Below, one piece after another: positions 29,364-37,185 of a stretch of DNA of 64,000 bases. Below the pieces are notes generated by a model, which worked only from the letters and a program-made list of their open reading frames with translations, searched no databases and was not told the origin of the DNA. The number at the start of each line of letters is the position of its first letter. Within the stretch, counting starts at the first letter, position 1. Source of the stretch: WSZJ01 sp964590435 (GTDB taxonomy: Bacteria > Planctomycetota > MHYJ01 > WSZJ01); assembly GCA_964590435.1 (NCBI GenBank), contig CAZPWT010000015.1, positions 1 through 64,000 on the forward strand, written 5' to 3'. Position numbers and translations under genes: made by a program.

Positions 29364-30094
29364 AACTGCGATCCGCGGTATGGCTGGCGGCGGTGGCGGC
29401 GGCGGGATGCGGCGGTCCCGAGTATCCGGCGCCGAGGGCGGAGAGCGCCCAGCTCGTGGTCAAGCTTGCGGCGAAAGCGAAGGAGGGAGTGCGGGGGCTG
29501 CGAGGGGATTCGGGAGGCGCGTACTCGACGTCGGGACGGGACCCGGAGAGGGCGCGGTGTTACGAGCGCGTGGACTACTCGGAACTGGGGGACATTGCCG
29601 TCATCCTGCGGGGAGCGCAGCTGCGCGACGGCGGCCCTGCGCCGAAGACGGCGGAACTGGTCGTCGGGAACGACGGTCCGAATCACCGGCTGGTCCTGAT
29701 GGGCCCGAAGAAGCACACGCAACTGGCGCTTCGCAACAGGACCGCCGGGCCGCTGACGCTGGGGTGCATGGGAAAGACGGGGGACGGGTTCCTGGCGAGC
29801 GTGCCGGCGGGGGGTGAGAGTGTCGTGACGCTCTCGGATCCGGGGACGTACGAGCTGAACTGCGACGAGGACGAGTGCCTGGCCGTGACGATCGTCGTCG
29901 CGCCGACGACGTGGGCGGCGCTGGGCACTTCCGGCCGCGAGGTCTTCTTTGACGGCCTTCCCGCCGGGGAGCTGGAGGTGGTCGTGCAGGCGCCCCGGCT
30001 CCCGGACGTGGTGCGCAAGGTTGCCGCGGTGGCGGGCGCCCGGGCGACGCTGGAGGCCGAAGTTTCGGTGAATCGAATGGAAAGCGTGAAGTGA
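29360..30094 (+). CDS. lipoprotein with degenerate cupredoxin-like domain
   Basis: 244 residues. Lipobox VAAAGC gives an N-terminal lipid anchor. The middle (AELVVGNDGPNHRLVLMG ... SDPGTYELNCDEDECLAVTIVV) follows the cupredoxin strand order but has C-DEDE-C where a Cys-His-Met copper loop would be, so ordinary type-1 copper binding is unlikely. A C-terminal beta domain (FFDGLPAGELEVVVQAPRLP) mirrors the end of the preceding protein. ATGA overlap with the blue-copper gene suggests the two proteins work together. Confidence 0.78.
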   Translation: MKLRSAVWLAAVAAAGCGGPEYPAPRAESAQLVVKLAAKAKEGVRGLRGDSGGAYSTSGRDPERARCYERVDYSELGDIAVILRGAQLRDGGPAPKTAELVVGNDGPNHRLVLMGPKKHTQLALRNRTAGPLTLGCMGKTGDGFLASVPAGGESVVTLSDPGTYELNCDEDECLAVTIVVAPTTWAALGTSGREVFFDGLPAGELEVVVQAPRLPDVVRKVAAVAGARATLEAEVSVNRMESVK

Positions 30095-30119
30095 CGCGGT
30101 CCGCCGCGGAGTCGCGCCG

Positions 30120-32249
30120 ATGAGCCTGCGCACGAAGGCGCTGGCGGCGGTGCTGGTGCTCGTCTCCGCGATCACGGGGAGCATTCTCCTGTTCGTGAAA
30201 TCACGCGTGGAAGCGCGGACGGAGGAAAGCATCCAGGACGACCTGGCGCTGGACGGTGAGCGGATGAGGGAGAAGCTCCGCTCGCAGTCCGACCGTGCGA
30301 GGACCGCGATCGGGACGAGCGTCCGCGACCTGCGGCTTGACAGGCTCAAGTTCATGCCGGGCGGCATCAAGGCGAACCTGGAATCGGACGTCCTGCAGTG
30401 GATCCGCCAGTCCCGGGCCGACTACTCCGTCGCCGCGCTCGACTCCATCTTCGCCGAGGAGAACAAGGCGCAGGCGATCCACAAGGAGAAGGACTGGTGG
30501 ATCGTCGCGTGCGGCAACGAGGCGCGGGACCCGGTTGTCGAGGCGCGCCTCGCGTCGTCTGCCTCCGTCAACGCGATGGTCGGACGGGCGGTCGCAAGCG
30601 TCCGGACGATCTCCGAGGTGATCCTCGTCGGGGACGACCTGTGCCTGGCGGTCGCGATGCCGGTCTTCCAGGATTCGACAACCTGCGGGAAGTTCCTCGA
30701 GGCGGAGGACAACCTGACCCGCCGGCCAGGCCCCGCCTCGCAGGAGGCAATGAAGGACTTCCAGGAGAACTGGCCTGTCTTCGGCACCGCGATGACGCTG
30801 ACGGTCCTGAACAGCGACTGGACGCTTCGCAATCGTCTGCGGCGACCGGAACCCACCGCCGGCGCCGGCCACGCGGACGGGGACCGGCACGACAACCCGA
30901 TTCACCAGATCCTCTTTGCCGGCACGCGGGCCACGGCGACGTCGCTATCCGATCCGGCGGTGGCGACGGCGGCGGTCGAGGCGGCGCGCGCGGCGGGGGG
31001 CGAAGAGTTCCGTGTGAGCCTGTCCGTCGGCGGCCGCCGGGAGACTTACATCGGCCGGGCGCTGGGCTTTGACGATCGCGACTTCAACTGGGATCGCCCG
31101 GGGTTCCTGGCATTGAAGGCGATCGACCCGGAGCTCGTCGAACTCAACAACCTCCTGCGGGCCGTGACGCTGCACGGCGTGATCTTCGCCGTCATCGGCG
31201 CCGTCCTGGCCTTCGGCGCGGCATGGCTCGTCATCCGGCGCGTGCGGGTCCTCCAGGCCGCTACCGAGAAAGTCCGTGGAGGGGATTTCCAGGTCACCGT
31301 CCCCGTGGACAGCCGCGACGAAATCGGCGTCCTGGCCGCCGCGTTCAACAACATGATCAAGGGCCTCCAGGCGCTCGGCCTCTACACGGACAGCGTGCTG
31401 GCGCGAAGCGTCCTGGACAACCCGGAGCTGCTGGGGAACAAGGCGGCGCGGCACGAGGGCACGGTGCTTTTCACGGACATCCGAAACTTCACCGGGATCA
31501 CCGAGACGATGGACGCCGGGGCGCTGACCGCGCAACTCAACGAGTACTTCACCGCGATCGGCGACCACGTGAAGAAAGAAGGCGGATACCTCGACAAGTT
31601 CATCGGGGACGCCGTCATGGCGTTCTGGGGACAGCCCTTTCTCCAGACCCCGGACCATGCCGCCCGCGCCTGCCGCGCGGCCATCCAGTGCATGCGGGCC
31701 ACCGCCGACCTCCGCCGCGCGTGGCAGAAGGAAGGCAAACCGCTCTTCTTCCAGCGGGTCGGGCTCGCGACGGGCGAGGTCGTCGTGGGGAATATCGGCA
31801 GCGCGACCAAGAAGAACTTCACGGTGATCGGCGACAGCGTGAACCTGGCGAGCCGGCTGGAAGGCGCAAGCAAGGTGTACGGGACCGAGATCCTGCTCGA
31901 CGAGCGCACGGTCGAGCTCGCCGGCGCCGCGATCCTCGCGCGCGAAGTCGACGAAATCCTGGTCCGCGGGAAGCAGAAACCGGTCCGCGTGTTCGAGCTG
32001 CTGGGGCTGACCTCCGAAACGTCGACGTCCGCCCGGCGGGTGATCGAGGGGTACGGGACGGCACTGAAGCGGTACCGCGCCGGGGACTACGAGGGCGCCA
32101 AGGCCGCGCTCAGCGGGCTGCGGCAGACGGACCCCGATGACGGCCCTTCGAAGTGGCTGTTCGGCCGCTGCGACGAGGCACTGGCCGCCAAGGCGGCGCC
32201 GGTGCCGGTCCAGATCACCAAGTCGTACGGCCCCGGGAAGCAGGGCTGA
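30120..32249 (+). CDS. transmembrane adenylate cyclase with HAMP domain
   Basis: 709 residues: membrane helix 7-26, an extracytoplasmic sensor domain to about 350, a second helix 352-372, HAMP about 373-423, class III cyclase domain about 440-605, then a TPR-like tail. Metal-binding D453 (FTDIRNFTG) and D497 (DKFIGDAVM), K493 and D572 (IGDSVNLASRL) for adenine selection, and R579 are present, so an active adenylate cyclase making cAMP is expected. It starts 25 bases after two cupredoxin-type proteins, suggesting that the sensor responds to copper or redox state. That is inference. Confidence 0.93.
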   Translation: MSLRTKALAAVLVLVSAITGSILLFVKSRVEARTEESIQDDLALDGERMREKLRSQSDRARTAIGTSVRDLRLDRLKFMPGGIKANLESDVLQWIRQSRADYSVAALDSIFAEENKAQAIHKEKDWWIVACGNEARDPVVEARLASSASVNAMVGRAVASVRTISEVILVGDDLCLAVAMPVFQDSTTCGKFLEAEDNLTRRPGPASQEAMKDFQENWPVFGTAMTLTVLNSDWTLRNRLRRPEPTAGAGHADGDRHDNPIHQILFAGTRATATSLSDPAVATAAVEAARAAGGEEFRVSLSVGGRRETYIGRALGFDDRDFNWDRPGFLALKAIDPELVELNNLLRAVTLHGVIFAVIGAVLAFGAAWLVIRRVRVLQAATEKVRGGDFQVTVPVDSRDEIGVLAAAFNNMIKGLQALGLYTDSVLARSVLDNPELLGNKAARHEGTVLFTDIRNFTGITETMDAGALTAQLNEYFTAIGDHVKKEGGYLDKFIGDAVMAFWGQPFLQTPDHAARACRAAIQCMRATADLRRAWQKEGKPLFFQRVGLATGEVVVGNIGSATKKNFTVIGDSVNLASRLEGASKVYGTEILLDERTVELAGAAILAREVDEILVRGKQKPVRVFELLGLTSETSTSARRVIEGYGTALKRYRAGDYEGAKAALSGLRQTDPDDGPSKWLFGRCDEALAAKAAPVPVQITKSYGPGKQG

Positions 32250-32293
32250 ATTCCCTTGGTCCGGCCGGCCCCGCGCCGCAAGAATCGCCGCCC

Positions 32294-32890
32294 ATGCCCA
32301 CCCACATCCTCGGCGTTTGCGGTTCGACATCCTCCGATTCCCGCACGCGGAAGCTCCTGGCGATCGCCCTGGAGTCGGCGATGGCCGCCGGCGCGGAGAC
32401 GCGGCTCGTCGACCTGCGCGACACGGTGCTCCCGATCATGGACCCCGACAGCGACGACCAGGGGAACGCGCCGGCCGTCAAGCTGGTGAAGGAGTCGGCG
32501 ACATGGGCGCACGGCTTCATCCTCGCGACACCCGAGTACCACGGCGCCGTCTCCGGCGCCCTCAAGAACTGGTTCGACTTCCTCTACGGCGAACTCTCCG
32601 GGAAAGTCGCCGGCGTCCTCGCCCAGACCGGCGGCGGGACCGGCGACATGTCCATCGTCAGCGCCAAGAACTCCTTCAACTGGTGCCACGGCTTCACGCT
32701 TCCCTTCCATGCCGCCGCCAATTCGAGCCACTGGAAGGAAAACGAGCTCGATCCCAAGGTGAAGGACCGCGTCGTGCGGGTCGGGAAGGACGTGGTCCGC
32801 TACGCCGCCGTGATCCGGAAGGCGTGGGAAGAAGCGCGGGCGCTGGGCAAGGGCCCCGAAGCAGGATTCGCGGGCTTCCACGTGAAGTGA
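32294..32890 (+). CDS. NAD(P)H-dependent FMN reductase
   Basis: 198 residues of the flavodoxin-like NADPH-dependent FMN reductase family. The phosphate loop GSTSSDSRTRKL, the flavin-contact motif TPEYHGAVSGALKNWFDFL and the QTGGGTGDMS loop are all present. Cytoplasmic flavin- or quinone-reducing enzyme. It lies next to sodA (convergent), in a neighbourhood rich in redox functions. No Shine-Dalgarno is obvious; AAGAAT lies eight bases before the ATG. Confidence 0.9.
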   Translation: MPTHILGVCGSTSSDSRTRKLLAIALESAMAAGAETRLVDLRDTVLPIMDPDSDDQGNAPAVKLVKESATWAHGFILATPEYHGAVSGALKNWFDFLYGELSGKVAGVLAQTGGGTGDMSIVSAKNSFNWCHGFTLPFHAAANSSHWKENELDPKVKDRVVRVGKDVVRYAAVIRKAWEEARALGKGPEAGFAGFHVK

Positions 32891-32892
32891 AC

Positions 32893-32920
32893 CGGGCCGG
32901 CGCCCGAAAGCGCCGGCCCG
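32893..32920. terminator. terminator-like hairpin between convergent genes
   Basis: Perfect 11-bp stem (32893-32903 with 32910-32920), loop CCGAAA, no T tract. It probably serves both the FMN reductase and sodA transcripts. Confidence 0.5.
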
Positions 32921-32923
32921 CGA

Positions 32924-32958
32924 GGGTCTCGACTCACGACTCAACTCTCACAACTCAC
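32924..32958. repeat. heptamer-phased repeat, five units
   Basis: Units of GACTCAC / AACTCAC type in strict 7-base phase, in the gap between the convergent FMN reductase and sodA genes. Confidence 0.65.
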
Positions 32959-32971
32959 CACTGCCGTTGCA

Positions 32972-33682
32972 TTACGGCAGCCGCTTCGCCACCTCGTCCC
33001 AGTTCACGATGCTCCACCACGCGTTGACGTAGTCGGCGCGCTTGTTCTGGTACTTGAGGTAATAGGCGTGCTCCCAGACGTCGAGCCCGAGGATGGGGGT
33101 TGCGCCCATCGAGAGCGGCGAGTCCTGGTTCGGGAGAGACGTGAGCTCGAGCTTGCCGTCCTTGGCGATGAGCCACGCCCAGCCGCTTCCGAAGTGCTTG
33201 ACGGCCTTTTCGCTGAAGGCGGTCTTGAAGGCGTCGAAGGAGGTGAAGGCGCCCTTGATGGCGTCGCCGAGCTTGCCGCCGGGTTCGCCGCCGCCGCCGT
33301 TCTTCATCGAAGTCCAGAAGATCGAGTGGTTGTGGTGCCCGCCGCCGTGGTTGCGGACGGGGGTCTGGATTTCGGCGGGGAGGCTGGAGAGGCCCTTGAG
33401 GAGTTCCTCGACGGTCTTCTTGGCGTGCTCGGTGCCCGCGACGGCCTTGTTCAGGTTGGTGACGTAGGCCTGGTGGTGCTTGTCGTGGTGGATCTGCATC
33501 GTCTCCTTGTCGATCGCGGGCTCCAGGGCGTCGAAGCCGTACGGGAGCGCGGGCAGGGAGAACGGATCGGCGGGCTTGGCGTCTTCGGCAAAGCCGAGGG
33601 TCGGGCGGAGGAAGCCGGCTACGGCGACGGCCCCGGCGGCGGTCAGGAAGCCGCGTCGGGTCAGGATCGGACTCTCGTTCAT
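32972..33682 (-). CDS. sodA: Tat-exported Mn-type superoxide dismutase
   Basis: Dismutates superoxide; 236 residues. Metal ligands H65 (IHHDKHH), H119 (NHSIFW), D201 and H205 (DVWEHAYY). The active-site glutamine is supplied from NQDSPL (Q186), the arrangement of Mn-dependent SodA rather than Fe-dependent SodB. Unlike E. coli SodA it carries a twin-arginine signal (LTRRGFLTAAG plus hydrophobic core), so it acts outside the cytoplasm. GGAG seven bases before ATG 33682 supports the start. It is divergent from the SigR-type sigma factor operon. Confidence 0.95.
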   Translation of the reverse strand: MNESPILTRRGFLTAAGAVAVAGFLRPTLGFAEDAKPADPFSLPALPYGFDALEPAIDKETMQIHHDKHHQAYVTNLNKAVAGTEHAKKTVEELLKGLSSLPAEIQTPVRNHGGGHHNHSIFWTSMKNGGGGEPGGKLGDAIKGAFTSFDAFKTAFSEKAVKHFGSGWAWLIAKDGKLELTSLPNQDSPLSMGATPILGLDVWEHAYYLKYQNKRADYVNAWWSIVNWDEVAKRLP

Positions 33683-33854
33683 GTGGCGTCTCCAGTGAAT
33701 TGGGAATCGGTCCCGGACAGGACGGCGGGATTGTAGCAGAGGGGATTTTTCACACAGGGTGCCGCCTTGGCAGAGGGTGTCTCCCATCCGAGCCAGATGT
33801 CCCCCACCGGGCACACTTCCCCGCCCGAAACAGCCGAAAACAGCGGAATTCCAC

Positions 33855-33880
33855 GGAATACCCTTTGCTTCAGGACTGTT
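33855..33880 (+). promoter_or_regulatory. SigR/SigH-type ECF promoter
   Basis: GGAAT (33855-33859), exactly 18 bases, then GTT (33878-33880). This is the published SigR consensus GGAAT-N18-GTT. It lies 30 bases before the sigma factor start, as expected for autoregulation. A second GGAAT at 33845-33849 is part of the palindrome GGAATTCC and could offer a weaker divergent element (N16 spacing) towards sodA. Confidence 0.75.
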
Positions 33881-33909
33881 ACCATTCCTGAGAGGCCGGG
33901 GAGGAACTT

Positions 33910-34470
33910 GTGAATCGAGCTGACAAGATCGCCTTCGAAAAGATCGCGTTCGAGCATCTGGACCGGCTTCACGGGACAGCCCTCAAGCTGACCCGAAAGG
34001 CCGCCGATGCCGACGACCTCGTCCAGGAAACGTATGCCCGCGCCTTCCAGCACTTCAGCCAGTTCGAGCAGGGAACCAACTTCAAGGCCTGGATCTTCCG
34101 GATCCTGGTCAACACGTACATCAACGGATACCGCCGCAAGGGCCGCGCACCGGCCCTCGTCGATTTCACGGAGATGGAACCGGTCTACGAGGAAGCGGTC
34201 CAGGACACGTCGTTCCTGAACCAGCCGGTCGACGCGCTGTACGAGCGGCTGGACGAAGAAGTGAAGCAGGCGCTGGAAAAACTCCCGGAGGAGTACCGGG
34301 TCGTCCTGCTCCTGGCATCGGTAGAAGGCTTTTCGTACGAGGAGATCGCAAAGATGGTCGGCATACCGATCGGGACGGTGATGAGCCGTCTCTTCCGGGC
34401 ACGAGCGCTGATGAGGCGCAATCTCGTGGACTACGCAAAGGAAAGAGGGCTGGAGGAGAAGTCGAAATGA
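33910..34470 (+). CDS. SigR/SigH-type ECF sigma factor
   Basis: 186 residues. Region 2 (ADADDLVQETYARAFQHFSQF, then NFKAWIFRILVNTYINGYRR) and region 4 (LPEEYRVVLLLASVEGFSYEE, then IPIGTVMSRLFRARALMRR) are close to the actinobacterial SigR/SigH (ECF12-like) thiol-stress sigma factors. It starts with GTG after GGGGAGG. It probably recognises the GGAAT-N18-GTT element just upstream and so controls itself. The stop overlaps the anti-sigma start (ATGA). I infer a role in oxidative or disulfide stress. Confidence 0.93.
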   Translation: MNRADKIAFEKIAFEHLDRLHGTALKLTRKAADADDLVQETYARAFQHFSQFEQGTNFKAWIFRILVNTYINGYRRKGRAPALVDFTEMEPVYEEAVQDTSFLNQPVDALYERLDEEVKQALEKLPEEYRVVLLLASVEGFSYEEIAKMVGIPIGTVMSRLFRARALMRRNLVDYAKERGLEEKSK

Positions 34471-35261
34471 ACTGTCCCGAAGCCCGCAAGCTCGTTCACC
34501 TGTTCGTCGACGGGGCGCTGGACGCCCGCGCGAACGTGGACGTCCTTGCGCACCTGAACATGTGCCCGAGCTGCAACGAGCGGTTCGTGGACGCGAAGAA
34601 ATTCGAGGACTTCCTGAAGGAGCGGCTGAAGCCGGGGATGGCGCCTGAGGCGCTGAAGGGGCGGATCTGCGCCTGCCTCGCCGAGATGTCGGCGCCGTGG
34701 CCCGTTCGTGTCGCGGGCAGCCTGCGCCGCCGTCCGCTCGTCTCGATGGCCGGCGTCGCCGCGCTCGTCGCGATTTCGTTCGCCTCCCTCTACGGCTACG
34801 GCCACTTCTCGACATGCCCGTACGTCATCGACGCGACCAAGCGCATGCACGACATCGCGACCGGCACGGTCCGGCCGCTTCCGCAGGAGGGTCCCTCCCG
34901 CCGGATGGCGAAGGACATCCCGCCGCCGGTGGTGGCGGGTTACAAGGTGAACGGCGAGTTCGGCGTGGACATGGGACCGAGGTTCCAGGACGCGATCGCC
35001 TACCGGTACCGGATGGACCATTGCGCCGACGACGCGACGTGCACAGTGCTGTTCTTCGTGAACGCCCCCGGGCTGGTTCTCGGCGAACACAACTGCGTCG
35101 TGCGCGGCGGCCGGAAGTTCTGCACGTGGGAATACGACGGCTGCCGGGTGGTGTGCTGGAAGGACGAGAAGCGCGGGCTCTATGCGCTGATGGTCTGCGA
35201 GAAGCGCGAGATGGAGCACGAGGCCCTGGTGAATTTCGCGAGCGTGGCGTCGTCGCAGTAG
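34467..35261 (+). CDS. membrane ZAS anti-sigma factor, RsrA-like
   Basis: 264 residues. The cytoplasmic zinc-binding anti-sigma motif is C3, H29, C33, C36; the spacing (26, 4, 3) is identical to C11-H37-C41-C44 of RsrA. Unlike the soluble RsrA of about 105 residues, it continues into one membrane helix (91-111) and an extracytoplasmic domain with eight cysteines (117, 186, 192, 210, 219, 226, 230, 244). That suggests sensing of thiol state on both sides of the membrane. It is translationally coupled to the sigma factor by ATGA, so it should bind and inhibit that factor until oxidised. Confidence 0.9.
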   Translation: MNCPEARKLVHLFVDGALDARANVDVLAHLNMCPSCNERFVDAKKFEDFLKERLKPGMAPEALKGRICACLAEMSAPWPVRVAGSLRRRPLVSMAGVAALVAISFASLYGYGHFSTCPYVIDATKRMHDIATGTVRPLPQEGPSRRMAKDIPPPVVAGYKVNGEFGVDMGPRFQDAIAYRYRMDHCADDATCTVLFFVNAPGLVLGEHNCVVRGGRKFCTWEYDGCRVVCWKDEKRGLYALMVCEKREMEHEALVNFASVASSQ

Positions 35262-35309
35262 TTGGGGGGCGCCGCGCGGTCCTGTAAGATGGCGGCAGGA
35301 GGCACCCTG

Positions 35310-35756
35310 ATGCGGCACGCGAGAGTCCTGGTCGGGTTGGCGGCGCTGGTGATGGCGGCGGCTTGCGAAAACGGCGGTGGTTCGCCCTCACCGGCGAGCG
35401 GGGCCCACGCGGCCGGCTGGCTGCCGGACCTGGAAGCGGGGATGAAGGAATCGGCGTCCTCGAACCGCCCGATCCTCGTGGACTTCGGCGCGGACTGGTG
35501 AGGCGGGTGCAAGGTCCTGGCCGGCCAGTTGGCCGACCCGAAGCTGGCGGAGACGCTGAAGAAGTTCGTGCTGGTGCACATCGACCTGACCGATCCGCCG
35601 AAGGGCTCCCCCGCCGAGAAGGCCGCGGCGAAATACGGCATCCGGTCGATCCCGGACCTGCGCATCCTCGGCGCTGACGGCTCGGTCAAGGCGAACATCG
35701 AGGCGCGTGACGCGGCCGGCCTCGTGAAGGAGCTCAGCGCGGCGCTCGGGAAATGA
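35310..35756 (+). CDS. lipoprotein thioredoxin, candidate selenoprotein (TGA = Sec64)
   Basis: 148 residues if TGA at 35499-35501 is read as selenocysteine. Lipobox VMAAAC gives a lipid anchor. The thioredoxin fold runs from VDFGADW to the C-terminus, with active site W63-U64-G-G-C67-K where relatives have WCxxCK. The cis-Pro loop is present (IRSIPDLRI, about residues 113-121). The frame is unbroken except for that TGA, and third-position GC is high on both sides. AGGAGG at 35297-35302 sets ATG 35310. A stop at 35501 would leave a 63-residue fragment without the fold. Its true stop overlaps the next start (ATGA). It follows the anti-sigma gene by 48 bases, so it may reduce extracytoplasmic disulfides, perhaps of the anti-sigma factor. 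Confidence 0.85.
35499..35538 (+). promoter_or_regulatory. Sec TGA and SECIS-like hairpin
   Basis: After TGA (35499-35501), GGTC 35513-35516 pairs with GACC 35535-35538, and GGCC 35519-35522 pairs with GGCC 35531-35534. A two-base bulge separates the pairs. The 8-base loop at 35523-35530 begins GG. The loop starts 21 bases after the TGA, inside the range expected for bacterial SECIS elements, which also need a G at the loop start. Confidence 0.6.
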
Positions 35757-37162
35757 GGCGCTTCGCCGGCGCGCTCGCCGCGCTTCTCGCCGCCGCCCTC
35801 CCCGCCGCCGCCGAACTCCGCGCGGCGGCCTCTTCCATCGACATCACGCCGGACCCCGCGAAATCGACGGTCTGGATGGCGGGATTCGACATGAACCGCC
35901 GGGCCATGGGGGTGCACGACCCGATCCGGTCGCGGGCGCTCCTGGTGGAAGACGGGAAGACGCGCGTCGCGATCGTCGTGCTGGACGTCGTCGGCCTGAT
36001 GCGGCCGCACGTCGAGCGGATCCGCGAGAAGGCGGGAGACGCCGCGACGTACGTCCTGGTCGCCAGCACGCACAACCACGAGGGCCCCGACGCCATGGGG
36101 ATCTGGGGGCGCACGCCGTTCGAGAGCGGGATCGACGCGAAGTGGCTGGACGCGACGATCGACGCGGTGGCGGCGCAGGTCCGCGCGCTGGCGCCGGCGC
36201 TGCAGCCGGTCTCGATCCGCGCGGCGCAGCTCGAGGCGCCCGTGAAGGAATTCGTCTGCGACCATCGCGACCCGGTCGTGATCGACAACGCGCTCTGCGC
36301 GCTTCAACTCCAGGGAGCCGACGGAAAAACCGTCGCGACGGTCGCCAACTGGGCGTGCCACCCCGAGGTCCTCTGGAGCCAGAACGCGCAGCTCACGGCG
36401 GACTACCCCGGGTACCTGTGCGGCCGGCTGGAAGCGCGGCTGGGCGGAACCGCTGTCTTCGTCAGCGGCGCGCTCGGCGGGATGATGACGCCGGAACCGA
36501 AACGGGACGAGAAGGGCGAGAAGCTGCGGACGTTCGAGGAGGCGGAGCGGGTGGGGACGGCGATCGCGGACCTGGCAGCGGACGCGCTCGGCAAGGCGGC
36601 GCCGGCGAAGGACCCGGCGCTGACGATCCGCACCAAGGAGCTGCTGCTCCCCTGCACCAATCCGCGCTTCCACATGGCAATGGCGCTGAAGCTGCTGGCG
36701 CGGGACATCTTCGACGCGGAGGGAAATCCGCTGAAGGGGAAGATCGGGCCGAAGAACATCCCGTGGGTGCGGACGGAGATCGGGGTGCTGACGCTGGGAC
36801 CGGTGCAGGCGGCGCTCGTCCCGGGGGAGCTTTTCCCGGAACTCGCGGTGGGCGGCTTCGACGGGTCGAAGGCGTTCGGCGAGCCGCTCGTGAAGAAGGA
36901 CAACCCGAACCCACCAAAGCTGGCGGACGCGCCGAAGGGGCCGTTTCTGCGGGACCTGCTCGACGCGCCGGTCGAGATGATCATCGGCCTCGCGAACGAC
37001 GAGCTCGGATACGTCGTCCCGGAGTACGACTTCCAGGTGAACGACAAGAGCGCAACGCTCGAACCGCATCCCCCCGGGGATCACTACGAAGAGACGAATT
37101 CGCTCGGAAAGGAGACGGCGCAGCGGCTGATGGATGCGTTTGCGAAACTTCTCCGCAATTGA
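35753..37162 (+). CDS. exported neutral-ceramidase-like protein
   Basis: 469 residues with signal peptide (FAGALAALLAAALPAAAEL). It has neutral/alkaline non-lysosomal ceramidase-like features: SIDITPD near the N-terminus, the metal-site motif STHNHEGPD, the VANWACHPEVL segment, and FVSGALGGMMTP. It is shorter than true ceramidases (about 650-750 residues) and matches the compact planctomycete relatives of unknown substrate, presumably extracytoplasmic amide hydrolases. Its start overlaps the stop of the selenothioredoxin gene (ATGA), so the two are translationally coupled. Confidence 0.85.
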   Translation: MRRFAGALAALLAAALPAAAELRAAASSIDITPDPAKSTVWMAGFDMNRRAMGVHDPIRSRALLVEDGKTRVAIVVLDVVGLMRPHVERIREKAGDAATYVLVASTHNHEGPDAMGIWGRTPFESGIDAKWLDATIDAVAAQVRALAPALQPVSIRAAQLEAPVKEFVCDHRDPVVIDNALCALQLQGADGKTVATVANWACHPEVLWSQNAQLTADYPGYLCGRLEARLGGTAVFVSGALGGMMTPEPKRDEKGEKLRTFEEAERVGTAIADLAADALGKAAPAKDPALTIRTKELLLPCTNPRFHMAMALKLLARDIFDAEGNPLKGKIGPKNIPWVRTEIGVLTLGPVQAALVPGELFPELAVGGFDGSKAFGEPLVKKDNPNPPKLADAPKGPFLRDLLDAPVEMIIGLANDELGYVVPEYDFQVNDKSATLEPHPPGDHYEETNSLGKETAQRLMDAFAKLLRN

Positions 37163-37185
37163 CAGGACTCGTACACTTTCGCCCC

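Noticed and set aside
33829..33852. Divergent SigR-type promoter for sodA (GGAAT ... GTT on the minus strand)
   Set aside because: Spacing is 16, not 18, and it would give a leader of about 150 bases; noted only as a weak possibility.
35499..35501. TGA as evidence of a changed genetic code (TGA = Trp or Gly)
   Set aside because: Many intact genes here end in TGA, often in ATGA overlaps, so TGA is a normal stop; the two in-frame cases need a local signal such as SECIS.
35310..35501. Thioredoxin gene as a simple pseudogene
   Set aside because: The stop sits precisely at the catalytic cysteine position, the frame and codon bias continue perfectly, and the gene is embedded in coupled translation with its neighbour.
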